Positions 26,348 to 35,451 of a stretch of DNA of 64,000 nt are shown here, piece by piece (within the stretch, counting starts at the first letter, position 1; each line of letters begins with the position of its first letter). This DNA comes from Alphaproteobacteria bacterium MarineAlpha11_Bin1 (lineage in GTDB: Bacteria > Pseudomonadota > Alphaproteobacteria > MPNO01 > UBA830), in NCBI GenBank assembly GCA_002937455.1, contig PTJZ01000002.1, positions 124,001 through 188,000 of the forward strand, in the 5' to 3' direction. Position numbers and translations under genes: made by a program. The notes under the pieces were generated by a model. It was not told the origin of the DNA. It saw only the letters and a list, made by a program, of their open reading frames with translations, and did not search any database.

Positions 26348-27814
26348 ATGAGTTTTTCAGATCTCGGGCTGAGCCCGGAAGTTTTAAAAGCGATCGATGA
26401 CGCAGGATACGTCAAACCGACGCCTATTCAGCAGGAAGCCATCCCCTACGTGCTCATGGCCCGCGATGTGCTAGGGTGTGCGCAAACTGGCACCGGCAAA
26501 ACGGCATCTTTCACCCTTCCCATGATCGATATACTTTCAAGTGGTCGTGCCAAGGCCCGGATGCCCCGTTCATTAATCCTCACCCCCACACGAGAGTTGG
26601 CAACCCAAATAGCGGAAAATTTTGAGATATACGGTAAGCATAATAAACTGACTATGGCGCTGCTCATCGGTGGAGTTTCCATGGATGAACAGACGAAGAT
26701 GCTGGATCGCGGCGTCGACGTGCTTATCGCAACCCCGGGACGCCTACTCGATCATTTTGAGCGTGGCCGAATTCTCCTAAATGACATTAAAATTCTTGTG
26801 ATCGATGAAGCTGATCGGATGCTCGATATGGGCTTTATTCCCGACGTCGAGAAAATTGTTTCGTTGTTACCGAAAATTCGACAGACACTTTTTTTCTCAG
26901 CAACGATGCCCCCAGAGATACGTCGGCTTTCCGATGCATTTTTGATGAACCCGAAAGAAGTGACTGTCGCTCCTCTATCACAACCCGCTGCGGAAACGGT
27001 ATCGCAGACTCTTTCCGTCGTCGATCAGCGAAAAAAGGGAGAGGCACTAAGAGGTATCATAAAGCAAGAAAACGTTGAGACCGCGATCATTTTTTGTAAT
27101 CGAAAACGTGACGTAGATATTCTTGAAAAATCCCTGCGTAAATATGGTTTCAACGCAGCCGGTTTGCATGGCGACATGGACCAGGCAAGCCGAAGCGAAA
27201 CCCTCGAGAGGTTCAAACGCGGTGAAATCAATTTTCTAGTTGCAAGCGATGTAGCCGCTCGTGGCCTCGATATAGACGATCTACCCGTAGTGTTTAATTT
27301 CGACGTACCAATGCAGTCTGAAGACTATATCCACCGTATAGGACGGACGGGACGCGCAGGCCGCGAAGGTCGAGCATTTACCCTAGCCACACCATCTGAC
27401 GGCGTTTTCGTAAATGGTATAGAGACGCTTTTAGGTAATCCTATTCCCCGAATAGAAATTGCGGGATTAGGGATGGAGAAACTTGAGGATATCGACAGCA
27501 AACGGCGAGGACGATCGCGCAGAAGTAACGGACAGGCACAAAACAAGGTAAATAACGCGGGGAATCCGCAGGCCCGAGGCAATCAAGAAAAATCCGACAG
27601 CAGGGTAGATGGTGAACACAAACCTCCACGGCGATATGACCACCGTAAAAAGTCAAAAACGTCAGATGACGGTGCGGCCAAAAATAGAAAAGGTAAAGCC
27701 GATAGTCGGCGCAACAAAAGTCATACGGGCGTTGATAGAGAACCGGATAATTCTGTTGTCGGATTGGGCGATCACATGCCAGATTTCTTAAAGAAGCCAG
27801 CCCGCCCTCGTTGA
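26348..27814 (+). CDS. DEAD-box RNA helicase, RhlE-like
   Basis: About 488 residues. The core has the Q motif PTPIQQEAIP, Walker A AQTGTGKT, PTRELA, VIDEADRMLDMGF, SAT (FFSATMPPE) and HRIGRTGRAGREG, all motifs of an active ATP-dependent RNA helicase. From about residue 385 the protein turns into a low-complexity basic tail rich in R, K, N and D, typical of RhlE-type proteins binding RNA without sequence preference. MSFSDLGLSPEVL is the usual start, so the second ATG is preferred. It likely works in ribosome assembly or mRNA turnover. Confidence 0.92.
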   Translation: MSFSDLGLSPEVLKAIDDAGYVKPTPIQQEAIPYVLMARDVLGCAQTGTGKTASFTLPMIDILSSGRAKARMPRSLILTPTRELATQIAENFEIYGKHNKLTMALLIGGVSMDEQTKMLDRGVDVLIATPGRLLDHFERGRILLNDIKILVIDEADRMLDMGFIPDVEKIVSLLPKIRQTLFFSATMPPEIRRLSDAFLMNPKEVTVAPLSQPAAETVSQTLSVVDQRKKGEALRGIIKQENVETAIIFCNRKRDVDILEKSLRKYGFNAAGLHGDMDQASRSETLERFKRGEINFLVASDVAARGLDIDDLPVVFNFDVPMQSEDYIHRIGRTGRAGREGRAFTLATPSDGVFVNGIETLLGNPIPRIEIAGLGMEKLEDIDSKRRGRSRRSNGQAQNKVNNAGNPQARGNQEKSDSRVDGEHKPPRRYDHRKKSKTSDDGAAKNRKGKADSRRNKSHTGVDREPDNSVVGLGDHMPDFLKKPARPR

Positions 27815-27844
27815 GTGCTGGCAATCTTACTGGGGAGATAAGAG

Positions 27845-28087
27845 ATGCAGACTATTTTTGTTATGGTGAAATGCCAGCTCGGCAAGGCCTACGATGTCGC
27901 CGCTGCGGCGGTTGACAAGCTTGATCACGTATCTGAGGTATATTCAATATCGGGTCAGCATGACCTAATGATGAAATGTACCCTCGACGACGATATGGAT
28001 ATCGGTCATTTCGTGACTAGTGAGCTACAGCTTATCGATGGAATCACAGATACTTTTACCCTCATCACGTTTAATGCTTTCACATAG
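27845..28087 (+). CDS. Stand-alone Lrp/AsnC ligand-binding (RAM) domain protein
   Basis: The 80-residue protein is a single alpha/beta RAM domain, the amino-acid-sensing half of Lrp/AsnC regulators, without a DNA-binding part. FVMVKCQLGKAYDVAAAA and VYSISGQHDLMMKC followed by a final ITDTFTLITF are the family pattern. Such proteins may form oligomers and modulate partner Lrp proteins. GGGGAGATAAGAG precedes the ATG. It lies 30 bases after the helicase, so the two may be co-transcribed. Confidence 0.87.
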   Translation: MQTIFVMVKCQLGKAYDVAAAAVDKLDHVSEVYSISGQHDLMMKCTLDDDMDIGHFVTSELQLIDGITDTFTLITFNAFT

Positions 28088-28109
28088 GTGCTGCAGTCCG
28101 GCCAAGCTA

Positions 28110-28718
28110 TTAGGTTTTCTGCCGTGTTTTATAAAGGGGTTCTGAACCTTCCAATTTTAATCTGGGTAAAGGCCCATCAAGTTGGGTCAGCGCTTCCGTC
28201 TCCATTAGTGAGTGGCGGCAACGCTCCGTAAGTTTATGATAATCGTGGTTCCCTGCCACCTTCCATTTCTTCTCTTCTTCGGTAAGTTCGCGCATGATTT
28301 TGGCGGGTGTTCCCGCTGCAATAACGCCAGCGGGCACCTTCATCGCCGCCGGGATAAACGCTAGCGCCGCTACTAGAACGTCGTCATGTAAGACTACGCC
28401 GTCCATCACCACTGCATTCATCCCTACAAGCACACGGTCGTGTATGACCGCACCGTGAATCACCGCTCCATGGCCAATATTACAGTCTTCACCAACAATA
28501 ATTTCTTCTCCAACAAAACCGTGCGCGGTACAGTTATCCTGAAAATTGCTACCGCGGCCCATTTCGAATCTGCCAAAGTCGGCGCGAATAGATGCTCCCG
28601 GCCCTACATAGCAGTCAGGACCTATCACGACATCACCAATCAGGGATGCGGTCGGGTGGATAAACGCGGTGGGGTGCACCACCGGCGTGACACCACCAAT
28701 CGAATATACCTTTACCAT
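28110..28718 (-). CDS. Gamma-carbonic-anhydrase / PaaY-like hexapeptide protein
   Basis: A left-handed beta-helix protein of 202 residues with repeated hexapeptides (HPTASLIGDVVIGPDCYVGPGA, shortened here). The zinc-ligand histidines are in TAHG, NIGHGAVIHG. A C-terminal helix contains WKVAGNHDYHKLTERCRHSL, typical of PaaY and CaiE proteins, which act as thioesterases or housekeeping factors for CoA enzymes. The start at 28718 is preferred because AAGGGA lies six bases upstream. The frame runs open to 28877 but that part overlaps sufA. Carbonic anhydrase activity is possible. Confidence 0.82.
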   Translation of the reverse strand: MVKVYSIGGVTPVVHPTAFIHPTASLIGDVVIGPDCYVGPGASIRADFGRFEMGRGSNFQDNCTAHGFVGEEIIVGEDCNIGHGAVIHGAVIHDRVLVGMNAVVMDGVVLHDDVLVAALAFIPAAMKVPAGVIAAGTPAKIMRELTEEEKKWKVAGNHDYHKLTERCRHSLMETEALTQLDGPLPRLKLEGSEPLYKTRQKT

Positions 28719-28740
28719 TAACATTCCCTTCATTAAATTC

Positions 28741-28765
28741 AAAACGGCGGGAATTTCCCGCCGTT
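28741..28765 (-). terminator. Stem-loop at the end of the SUF operon
   Basis: AACGGCGGGAA pairs with TTCCCGCCGTT in a stem of about ten bases just after the sufA-like stop. On the minus strand it is followed by a short TTTT then GAATTT, a weak U-tract. It probably ends the SUF transcript before the gamma-carbonic-anhydrase gene. Confidence 0.7.
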
Positions 28766-28791
28766 CATTTCTCCGAATGACCCCTCTTTGA

Positions 28792-29127
28792 TCAAGTATG
28801 AAAAGATTCGCCGCAGCCACAGCGGCCTTTCTCGTTTGGATTGTTGAAAACGAAGCCCGACTGAAGCTTATCCTCAACGTAATCCATCTCTGTTCCGATG
28901 AGATACATCAGCGCCTTGGAGTCAACGAAAAGTTTTACACCTTTTTCCTCCACAACTTCGTCAAGTGGCTCCTTATTACGGGCAAACTCCATCGAATAGG
29001 CCATCCCTGAGCATCCGCCCGTCCGAATTCCAATTCTTAATCCGGTCGCGGGCTCAGTTCGCATTTCCATCAGTTGTCTCACCCTTGCCGCTGCCGATTC
29101 TGTGAGTGACATTACCGCTGTGTGCAT
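28792..29127 (-). CDS. sufA: A-type iron-sulfur carrier, SufA/IscA-like
   Basis: The 111-residue protein carries Fe-S clusters from the SufBCD scaffold to apo-proteins. The three ligand cysteines are seen at Cys39 (TGGCSGM) and Cys103/Cys105 (GRCGCGESF). AGAGGA lies before the ATG at 29127; a second ATG at 29112 is in frame. It is the last gene of the SUF operon and a stem-loop follows. Confidence 0.92.
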   Translation of the reverse strand: MHTAVMSLTESAAARVRQLMEMRTEPATGLRIGIRTGGCSGMAYSMEFARNKEPLDEVVEEKGVKLFVDSKALMYLIGTEMDYVEDKLQSGFVFNNPNEKGRCGCGESFHT

Positions 29128-29177
29128 CTGTTTAGTCCTCTAGTCTTCTATGCAAGTTAGGGTCCGCCACGCACGGA

Positions 29178-29549
29178 TCACATAAATCCAAGTTCAAGCT
29201 TCGCCGCTTCAGACATTTGGTCAGGCGACCAAGGAGGATCCCAAGTCAGTTCGAGATCCACCTCATCAACACCGTCAACGCTTTCCACCCGCGATTTAAC
29301 CTGCGCGGGGAGAATTTCCGCGACCGGGCAATGTGGTGAAGTTAATGTCATAACAAGGCCAACTTTCGACGTTTCGGATACATGCACCTCGTAAATCAGC
29401 CCAAGGTCATAGATATTTACCGGAATTTCCGGGTCATAGCATTCACTAATTGCGGCAATGACCCTTTCTTTTAGTTTAGCAGTGACGTCATCCGATTCTT
29501 GGACAATTTTGTTTTCCACCGCCTCTGGCACCTGAACAGTCTCTTCCAT
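29178..29549 (-). CDS. SufT/MIP18-family (DUF59) Fe-S assembly protein
   Basis: About 123 residues. The MIP18 domain is clear: CYDPEIPVNIYDLGLIY, LTSPHCPVAEILPAQV and a C-terminal VDLELTWDPPWSPDQMSEAA. In SUF operons this protein helps Fe-S cluster maturation or transfer. The conserved DPE and the cysteine in SPHCP are present. The start is ambiguous between an ATG at 29549 and a TTG at 29558. It lies between sufU and sufA. Confidence 0.9.
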   Translation of the reverse strand: MEETVQVPEAVENKIVQESDDVTAKLKERVIAAISECYDPEIPVNIYDLGLIYEVHVSETSKVGLVMTLTSPHCPVAEILPAQVKSRVESVDGVDEVDLELTWDPPWSPDQMSEAAKLELGFM

Positions 29550-29559
29550 CGGGATCAAT

Positions 29560-30009
29560 CTATTCTGTTGTTACGATTTTAGCGCTTCCGTCTATTGCCG
29601 CGACGAGTGTCTGCCAAGGTAAGGTTGCGCATTTGATACGGGTCGGGAACTCGCGGACACCCATTAAAGAGGACAGTATCTCATCTTTAGGAATGGAAGG
29701 GATGTCACTTGATGTCAGAAGGTCGACAAACCGTGCATACGCCCCCTTAGCCTCTTGGATAGTCTTTCCTTTTAACATCTCGGTCATCATCGATGCACAT
29801 GCTACCGAAATAGCACACCCTCTCGCATCAAATTTTGCATCCACGATAATTTCTCTGTCAAGTTTCACGTAGACTGAGATCTTATCACCACACAGCGGAT
29901 TATTGCCATTGGCTTCAGCATTAGCATCATCCATCTTACCCACATTTCTGGGGTTCCGACTATGTTCCATGATAACGTCCTGATAAAGCTGACGGAGAGC
30001 GCTACTCAT
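29560..30009 (-). CDS. sufU: SufU/IscU-like sulfur-transfer protein
   Basis: The 149-residue protein has the IscU-like fold with cysteines in NNPLCGDKIS, DARGCAISVA and RIKCATLPW. The segment LYQDVIMEHSRNPRN is typical of SufU, which accepts persulfide sulfur from SufS, usually with zinc bound. The stop of sufS overlaps its start by four bases, fitting a SufS-SufU pair. A scaffold role is less likely as SufBCD is encoded alongside. Confidence 0.9.
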   Translation of the reverse strand: MSSALRQLYQDVIMEHSRNPRNVGKMDDANAEANGNNPLCGDKISVYVKLDREIIVDAKFDARGCAISVACASMMTEMLKGKTIQEAKGAYARFVDLLTSSDIPSIPKDEILSSLMGVREFPTRIKCATLPWQTLVAAIDGSAKIVTTE

Positions 30010-31238
30010 CGAAACATCTCCTGAACGCGATTTATCCCGTCCACCAGTGCATCAACCTCTGACCGTGTGTTGTATAGACCAAACGATGCCCGAACGGTCG
30101 CCGCAAGATCGAAACGGTCCATGACAGGTTGCGCACAGTGATGTCCAGTGCGTACAGCAATCCCATCATAATCTAAGATAGTACCAACATCGTGTGGATG
30201 TATGTCCTTTATATTGAAGGATAATATTGCCGCCTTTTCAGGCGCGGTACCAATCAACTCTACACTGTTTATTGCTGACAAGCATTTGGTCCCATAGTCA
30301 AGCAAATCTCTTTCATGCAAGGCTATAGCGTCAAATCCGATCTTATTTATGTAGTCGATGGCGGCACCGAGCCCGATAATTCCCCCAATGTCCGGCGTGC
30401 CGGCCTCAAACTTAAAGGGTAACCCGGAATACGTCGTGTTTTCAAAGGTCACCCGATCAATCATTTCTCCACCACTCTGATACGGTGGCATCGTTTCTAG
30501 CAGTTCTTCCTTTCCATAGAGTACGCCAATGCCGGTAGGCCCATAGAGTTTGTGTCCCGAAAATACATAAAAATCGACATCCAACTCCCGGACGTTTAAG
30601 GGCATATGAGGGGCTGCCTGACATCCGTCGATTAGGACGAGCGCCTCTTTTTCCCTGGCAAGGCGGACAACATCTGTAACCGGCACCACTGTACCGAGGG
30701 CGTTGGAAACATGAGTGACGGATACCAATTTAGTGCGTTTGGATAAAAGCTTTTCGTATTCGTCCATCAGGAATACGCCGTCATCATCTATCGGCACGAC
30801 TTTGATTATGGCACCAGTTTGTTTGGCAATGATCTGCCATGGCACGATATTGGAATGGTGTTCTAGTACCGATAGGATGATTTCGTCACCTGGCTTGAGG
30901 TTTGCGCCACCCCAACTCGAGGCAACCAGGTTGATTCCCTCTGTCGCTCCACGCACAAAGATTATTTCTTTTTCATCCGCCGCTTTCAACAGATCTTTTA
31001 CCTTCCGCCGCGCATCCTCCATCGCATCAGTGGCGATTTGGCTCATGTAGTGAACACCACGATGAACATTTGCATAACCGGTTTCATATGTCTTTGAAAT
31101 CTGTTCGATTACTGCGGAAGGCTTCTGCGCACTTGCACCATTATCGAGATAGACAAACGGTTTACCGCGAACTTTCTCTGATAGTATTGGAAAGTCTCCC
31201 CGAATCTGACCAATTGGGTAGTCGCCGTTTGCACTCAT
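30006..31238 (-). CDS. sufS: Cysteine desulfurase SufS
   Basis: A PLP enzyme of about 410 residues that removes sulfur from cysteine for Fe-S clusters. The PLP lysine lies in FSGHKLYGPTGIGVLYG, the aspartate region is LIDGCQAAPH, and the active-site cysteine is in RTGHHCAQPVM, all type II desulfurase features. The ATG at 31238 overlaps the sufD stop as ATGA and is preferred to the upstream ATG at 31259. Gene order sufB-C-D-S-U is the usual one in this group. Confidence 0.94.
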   Translation of the reverse strand: MSANGDYPIGQIRGDFPILSEKVRGKPFVYLDNGASAQKPSAVIEQISKTYETGYANVHRGVHYMSQIATDAMEDARRKVKDLLKAADEKEIIFVRGATEGINLVASSWGGANLKPGDEIILSVLEHHSNIVPWQIIAKQTGAIIKVVPIDDDGVFLMDEYEKLLSKRTKLVSVTHVSNALGTVVPVTDVVRLAREKEALVLIDGCQAAPHMPLNVRELDVDFYVFSGHKLYGPTGIGVLYGKEELLETMPPYQSGGEMIDRVTFENTTYSGLPFKFEAGTPDIGGIIGLGAAIDYINKIGFDAIALHERDLLDYGTKCLSAINSVELIGTAPEKAAILSFNIKDIHPHDVGTILDYDGIAVRTGHHCAQPVMDRFDLAATVRASFGLYNTRSEVDALVDGINRVQEMFR

Positions 31239-32542
31239 AATGCTGCCTCCGACATCCAACCTGAAACAGCGTTGGAAATATGATCGCCGACCGGTCCACC
31301 AGCTAACCCGTCTGAAATCTCGGCAATGAATGCCTCAATCAGCAATATTTTTGCCTGATTTTCGGGTATGCCCCGGCTCTGTAGATAAAACAGTGCATCC
31401 TTTTCAAGTTCGCCAACGGTCGCACCATGAGCGCATTTGACGTCATCCGCGAAAATCTTTAGCTCTGGTTTTGAGTCGGAGTGCGCACCCGCTGACAATA
31501 AGAGATTCCGATTTGACTGGAGTGAGTCCGTTTTCTGAGCATCTTGCCCCACGGTGACGCCGCCCTGAAATACGGAATGCGAGGACTCATCTAGGACATT
31601 ACGAAAAACTTGTTCACTACTAGTATGCGGGACCATGTGATTGGCTTGGGTTGTGGTATCAGCGTGCTGTCGTCCCCTCAGCAACGCGCCACCTGCCAGC
31701 GACGCCTCCGCCCTCTCGCCCTCAAATGACACTCGGGTTTCATTACGAGAGAGACGAGCGCCAGTTACCAACGAGACTGAACTGTAGCGCGAGCCTGAGC
31801 CTAATCGCACTTGAGTTAAAGCGGTGTGATACGATCTGAGCGACTCCTCCTGCCTTTTTACGTGGCGTATCGATGCATCACTACCCACCCGTATTTCTGT
31901 GACAGCATTAGTCCAATAAACTTGTTCTGAGACACCCGCAAATGTCTCAACAACCGTTGCTGAACTTTTGTCTCCTGCAATGACAAGATTCCGCGGGTGA
32001 ACCACCAGAGCCTGGTCTCCCACATCTATTAAATGCAGAATCTGAACCGGTCGCTCAAGCTGCACACCATCCGCGAGATTCACGACAACACCATCCTGCA
32101 TAAAGGCAGTATTAAGGGCTACCAACGGCGCACCTTTGGTCGGGGCAATTTTTCCAATCTCCCCCTCTAACTCGGGATCAAAGTCCTCAAATGCCTCTGA
32201 TAAAGATTTGATGTTCGCACCATTCGGAAGCTCATTGATTTCCGAGGCATCGGCGTCATAACTACCATTTACAATTACGATACGGTCTGCGCCTTCAACA
32301 AACAAAGATTCCCAACGAGATATATCAAGGTTATTGAAATCTGCTACGACATCGAAATCTGAGCGCTTCAGAGGATTCAGATTGGTATATTTCCACTCTT
32401 CTGTTCTGGGTGTCGGAAACCCCTGCATCTCAAAGGATCGAATTGCACATAATCGCGTTTCTGACAGCCAAGGGCCCGGCAAAGTATTCCTGACCTGCTC
32501 GAAGCCCTCTAAAAATGGACCTGTATAATTCGTTTTTAACAT
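31235..32542 (-). CDS. sufD: Fe-S cluster assembly protein SufD
   Basis: The 435-residue beta-helix protein pairs with SufB in the SufBC2D scaffold. The C-terminal SufBD core is seen in VGQDAQKTDSLQSNRNLLLS and ADDVKCAHGATVGELEKDAL, the second being the conserved region with His and Cys at the SufB-SufD interface. The N-terminal helical part contains TEEWKYTNLNPL, typical of SufD. It follows sufC by 12 bases. Confidence 0.93.
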   Translation of the reverse strand: MLKTNYTGPFLEGFEQVRNTLPGPWLSETRLCAIRSFEMQGFPTPRTEEWKYTNLNPLKRSDFDVVADFNNLDISRWESLFVEGADRIVIVNGSYDADASEINELPNGANIKSLSEAFEDFDPELEGEIGKIAPTKGAPLVALNTAFMQDGVVVNLADGVQLERPVQILHLIDVGDQALVVHPRNLVIAGDKSSATVVETFAGVSEQVYWTNAVTEIRVGSDASIRHVKRQEESLRSYHTALTQVRLGSGSRYSSVSLVTGARLSRNETRVSFEGERAEASLAGGALLRGRQHADTTTQANHMVPHTSSEQVFRNVLDESSHSVFQGGVTVGQDAQKTDSLQSNRNLLLSAGAHSDSKPELKIFADDVKCAHGATVGELEKDALFYLQSRGIPENQAKILLIEAFIAEISDGLAGGPVGDHISNAVSGWMSEAAL

Positions 32543-32554
32543 CGCATCGGTCCC

Positions 32555-33325
32555 TCAGGCAGCCTGCGGGGTATCACCACCAATGCCGAACTGGGCATAG
32601 CCCTCTTTCTCAAGCTCCAGCGCCAGTTCCTTGCCACCATTAGCCACGAACTTGCCTTTAGCGAGAACGTGGACGAAATCCGGCACAATGTGGTCCAAAA
32701 GACGTTGATAATGCGTAATAACGATCATAGACCGATCATCGGCTCGTAGTTTATTTACGCCCTCAGAAACGATACGGAGTGCATCGATATCGAGCCCCGA
32801 GTCGGTCTCGTCCAGAATTGCGAGGGTCGGTTCAAGCATCGCCATCTGAAAAATTTCATTGCGCTTCTTTTCACCACCGGAAAATCCAACGTTGACCGGG
32901 CGTTTTAGTAATTCGTCCTTCATTTCTAAAATTTCACCCTTTTCACGGGCGTATTTTAAAAAATTTATAGCATCGAGTTCATCTTCACCACGAGCAGTCC
33001 GCACGGCATTAACGGCAGTTTTAAGAAATGTGAGGTTCGATACACCGGGTATTTCTACCGGATATTGAAAGGCCAAGTATATTCCCGCGCCCGCGCGTTC
33101 ATGCGGCGCCATATCGAGAACGTTTTCCCCTTTGAAGAAAATTTCGCCCTGTGTAACCTCGTAGCCTTCACGTCCCGAGAGTACATAAGACAATGTGCTC
33201 TTCCCCGAACCGTTGGGGCCCATAACCGCATGGATTTCGCCAGACTTAATTTCAAGGTCGATCCCGTTTAGAATTTTTTTTCCATCGACCGATACATGCA
33301 AGTCTCTAACCGACAGCAAGTTCAT
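32555..33325 (-). CDS. sufC: Fe-S assembly ATPase SufC
   Basis: A 256-residue ABC-type ATPase that powers conformational change in SufBCD. Walker A GPNGSGKSTL, the Q-loop in YLAFQYPVEIPGV, the signature GFSGGEKKRNEIFQM and Walker B LAILDETDSGLD are present; the signature region is characteristic of SufC. It lies 11 bases after sufB. Confidence 0.96.
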   Translation of the reverse strand: MNLLSVRDLHVSVDGKKILNGIDLEIKSGEIHAVMGPNGSGKSTLSYVLSGREGYEVTQGEIFFKGENVLDMAPHERAGAGIYLAFQYPVEIPGVSNLTFLKTAVNAVRTARGEDELDAINFLKYAREKGEILEMKDELLKRPVNVGFSGGEKKRNEIFQMAMLEPTLAILDETDSGLDIDALRIVSEGVNKLRADDRSMIVITHYQRLLDHIVPDFVHVLAKGKFVANGGKELALELEKEGYAQFGIGGDTPQAA

Positions 33326-33336
33326 TCTTCCATTCC

Positions 33337-34797
33337 TTATCCCACGCTTCCCTCAAGCGTCACACCGAGTAATTTTTGGGCTTCGACCGCAAATTCCATC
33401 GGTAGTTCTTTCAAAACTTCCTTGCAGAAACCATTCACTATCAAGGATACTGCATCTTCTGCATTCAGACCCCTCTGTTGGCAATAAAACAGCTGGTCTT
33501 CGCTAATTTTTGAAGTGCTTGCTTCATGTTCAACTTGCGATGTTGGGTTCGAAACCTCTATGTAGGGCACCGTATGTGCACCACATTCATCACCGATTAA
33601 AAGGGAGTCGCACTGAGTAAAATTACGCGCCCCCTCCGCCCCAGCAAGCGTCTTGACTAATCCCCGGTACGCATTCTGTCCCTTACCTGCAGAAATCCCC
33701 TTAGAGATTATCGTACTTCTCGTATTTTTTCCAATATGGATCATCTTGGTGCCGGTATCGGCCTGCTGAAAATTGTTGGTAATAGCAACAGAGTAAAATT
33801 CACCGACTGAATTGTCGCCCTCAAGGATACAACTCGGGTATTTCCAAGTCACCGCTGAACCGGTTTCAACCTGGGTCCATGAGATCTTCGAATTGACACC
33901 GCGGCAGATACCTCGCTTGGTGACAAAATTATAAATTCCGCCCCTGCCTTCTTCGTCTCCGGGGTACCAATTTTGAACGGTCGAATATTTGATCTCAGCG
34001 TCACCCAACGCAATCAGTTCAACTACGGCAGCGTGAAGTTGATTTTCATCGCGCATAGGCGCTGTGCAACCTTCAAGGTAACTAACGTAACTCCCTTCAT
34101 CAGCAATAATCAATGTACGTTCGAACTGACCCGTATTCGCGGCATTAATGCGGAAGTATGTACTAAGCTCCATTGGGCAACGCACGCCCTTCGGCACATA
34201 TACAAACGTACCGTCGCTGAACACCGCCGAGTTAAGAGAAGCATAAAAATTATCGGTATATGGTACCACAGTGCCGAGGTATTTCCTCACTAGCTCGGGG
34301 TGCGTTTGCACGGCTTCTGAAATCGAGCAGAATACAACGCCCGCTTCGTTAAGTTTTTCCTTAAACGTCGTTGCTACCGAGACGCTGTCGAAAACTGCAT
34401 CGACGGCGACACCTGCCAGTACTGCCTGTTCAGCCAGTGGAATACCTAACTTCTCATAGGTTTCCAAAAGTTTTGGATCGACCTCGTCTAGGCTTTGTGG
34501 AACATCGTCATCCCCCTTGGGCGCCGCGTAGTAATAGGCATCCTGAAAATCAATTTCCGGATAATTAACGAGGGCCCATTTTGGCTCCTGCATCGTCAGC
34601 CATTGCTGATAAGCAACAAGCCGCCAGTCAAGAAGCCAATCCGGTTCACCCTTTTTGCCGGAAATATATCGCACGATATCCTCGCTCAGGCCTTTAGGGG
34701 CAAACTCCGACTCTATGTCTGTGACAAAGCCATATTTATATTCCCGCGTTGCGACTTCTTCAAAGACAGGAGCGTTTTCTGCCGTGGATGTCATCAT
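33337..34797 (-). CDS. sufB: Fe-S cluster assembly protein SufB
   Basis: The 486-residue main scaffold subunit. Landmarks include [61 protein letters not shown] and the C-terminal [18 protein letters not shown], covering the cysteine and histidine residues used for cluster assembly. Two ATGs occur at the start (34797 and 34794), with TAGGAT upstream. It follows the Rrf2 regulator by seven bases. Confidence 0.95.
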   Translation of the reverse strand: MMTSTAENAPVFEEVATREYKYGFVTDIESEFAPKGLSEDIVRYISGKKGEPDWLLDWRLVAYQQWLTMQEPKWALVNYPEIDFQDAYYYAAPKGDDDVPQSLDEVDPKLLETYEKLGIPLAEQAVLAGVAVDAVFDSVSVATTFKEKLNEAGVVFCSISEAVQTHPELVRKYLGTVVPYTDNFYASLNSAVFSDGTFVYVPKGVRCPMELSTYFRINAANTGQFERTLIIADEGSYVSYLEGCTAPMRDENQLHAAVVELIALGDAEIKYSTVQNWYPGDEEGRGGIYNFVTKRGICRGVNSKISWTQVETGSAVTWKYPSCILEGDNSVGEFYSVAITNNFQQADTGTKMIHIGKNTRSTIISKGISAGKGQNAYRGLVKTLAGAEGARNFTQCDSLLIGDECGAHTVPYIEVSNPTSQVEHEASTSKISEDQLFYCQQRGLNAEDAVSLIVNGFCKEVLKELPMEFAVEAQKLLGVTLEGSVG

Positions 34798-34804
34798 CGG
34801 TATC

Positions 34805-35263
34805 CTAGGCTATGGCTTCGGCGACAGCCGTCGCTGATTCTATTGGCGGGGGAAACAAAATCGGTTTAGCCATTTCGGCAAGGGAAACATTGTCCAGCGC
34901 GGTAATTAGCGCATGATTGATTTGTCTCCAGTTTGAGCGAGTAGGGCACAACGCCTCAATCTCACACACCGTACCCTCGGCCGTCATGCACTCTGTCAGA
35001 GCGATGGGGCCTTCTACGGCCGATACAATATCTGCAACCGTAACGACTGTCAGTGGTCGGGAAATTGCATATCCGCCCTTGGTTCCGCGGCGCGATTCCA
35101 GCAGTCCTGCTCGCGAGAGCAGTTTAAGAAGTTTGCTGACTGTCGGCACCGGAAGTCCAGTCGCCTCCGCAAGCGCGGACGCGGTGGTCACTAGCGCTGG
35201 CTTACGTGCAAGTTGGACCATTAAGATGACACCGTAGTCGGCCATTTTGCTTAATTTTATCAT
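34805..35263 (-). CDS. Rrf2-family regulator of the SUF operon
   Basis: The 152-residue winged-helix regulator has [20 protein letters not shown], the [23 protein letters not shown] and the wing [11 protein letters not shown]. Cysteines 92, 100 and 106 match the Fe-S ligands of IscR-type sensors with slightly different spacing. It heads the SUF operon and probably represses it when Fe-S cluster supply is enough. An inverted repeat lies just before its ATG. SUF-system regulator of this type is common in alphaproteobacteria. Confidence 0.92.
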   Translation of the reverse strand: MIKLSKMADYGVILMVQLARKPALVTTASALAEATGLPVPTVSKLLKLLSRAGLLESRRGTKGGYAISRPLTVVTVADIVSAVEGPIALTECMTAEGTVCEIEALCPTRSNWRQINHALITALDNVSLAEMAKPILFPPPIESATAVAEAIA

Positions 35264-35268
35264 TATAA

Positions 35269-35286
35269 TTCAATCTTTTAATTGAA
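35269..35286. promoter_or_regulatory. Inverted repeat upstream of the SUF operon
   Basis: TTCAATCTTTTAATTGAA is an inverted repeat of six-base arms with a six-base spacer, five bases before the Rrf2 gene ATG. The place fits an autoregulatory operator, but it does not match the E. coli IscR type 1 consensus and the region is AT-rich. Confidence 0.4.
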
Positions 35287-35451
35287 ATCGAACCATATCA
35301 GTACTATTAGAAAAATAGGCCAATCGGGCGGTGTGTCAAGCATTGAGCAAAAATAATTTATTTATGTTTTACAACTTTTGATCGAAAAAAATAATCAGGT
35401 ACACCTAGATGAGCGGCCACCACATTTAATTCAAAAAGGTTTTAAAAAGAC

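Noticed and set aside
28719..28877. Longer N-terminus of the gamma-carbonic-anhydrase protein
   Set aside because: It overlaps the sufA end and the stem-loop; a good ribosome site supports the start at 28718.
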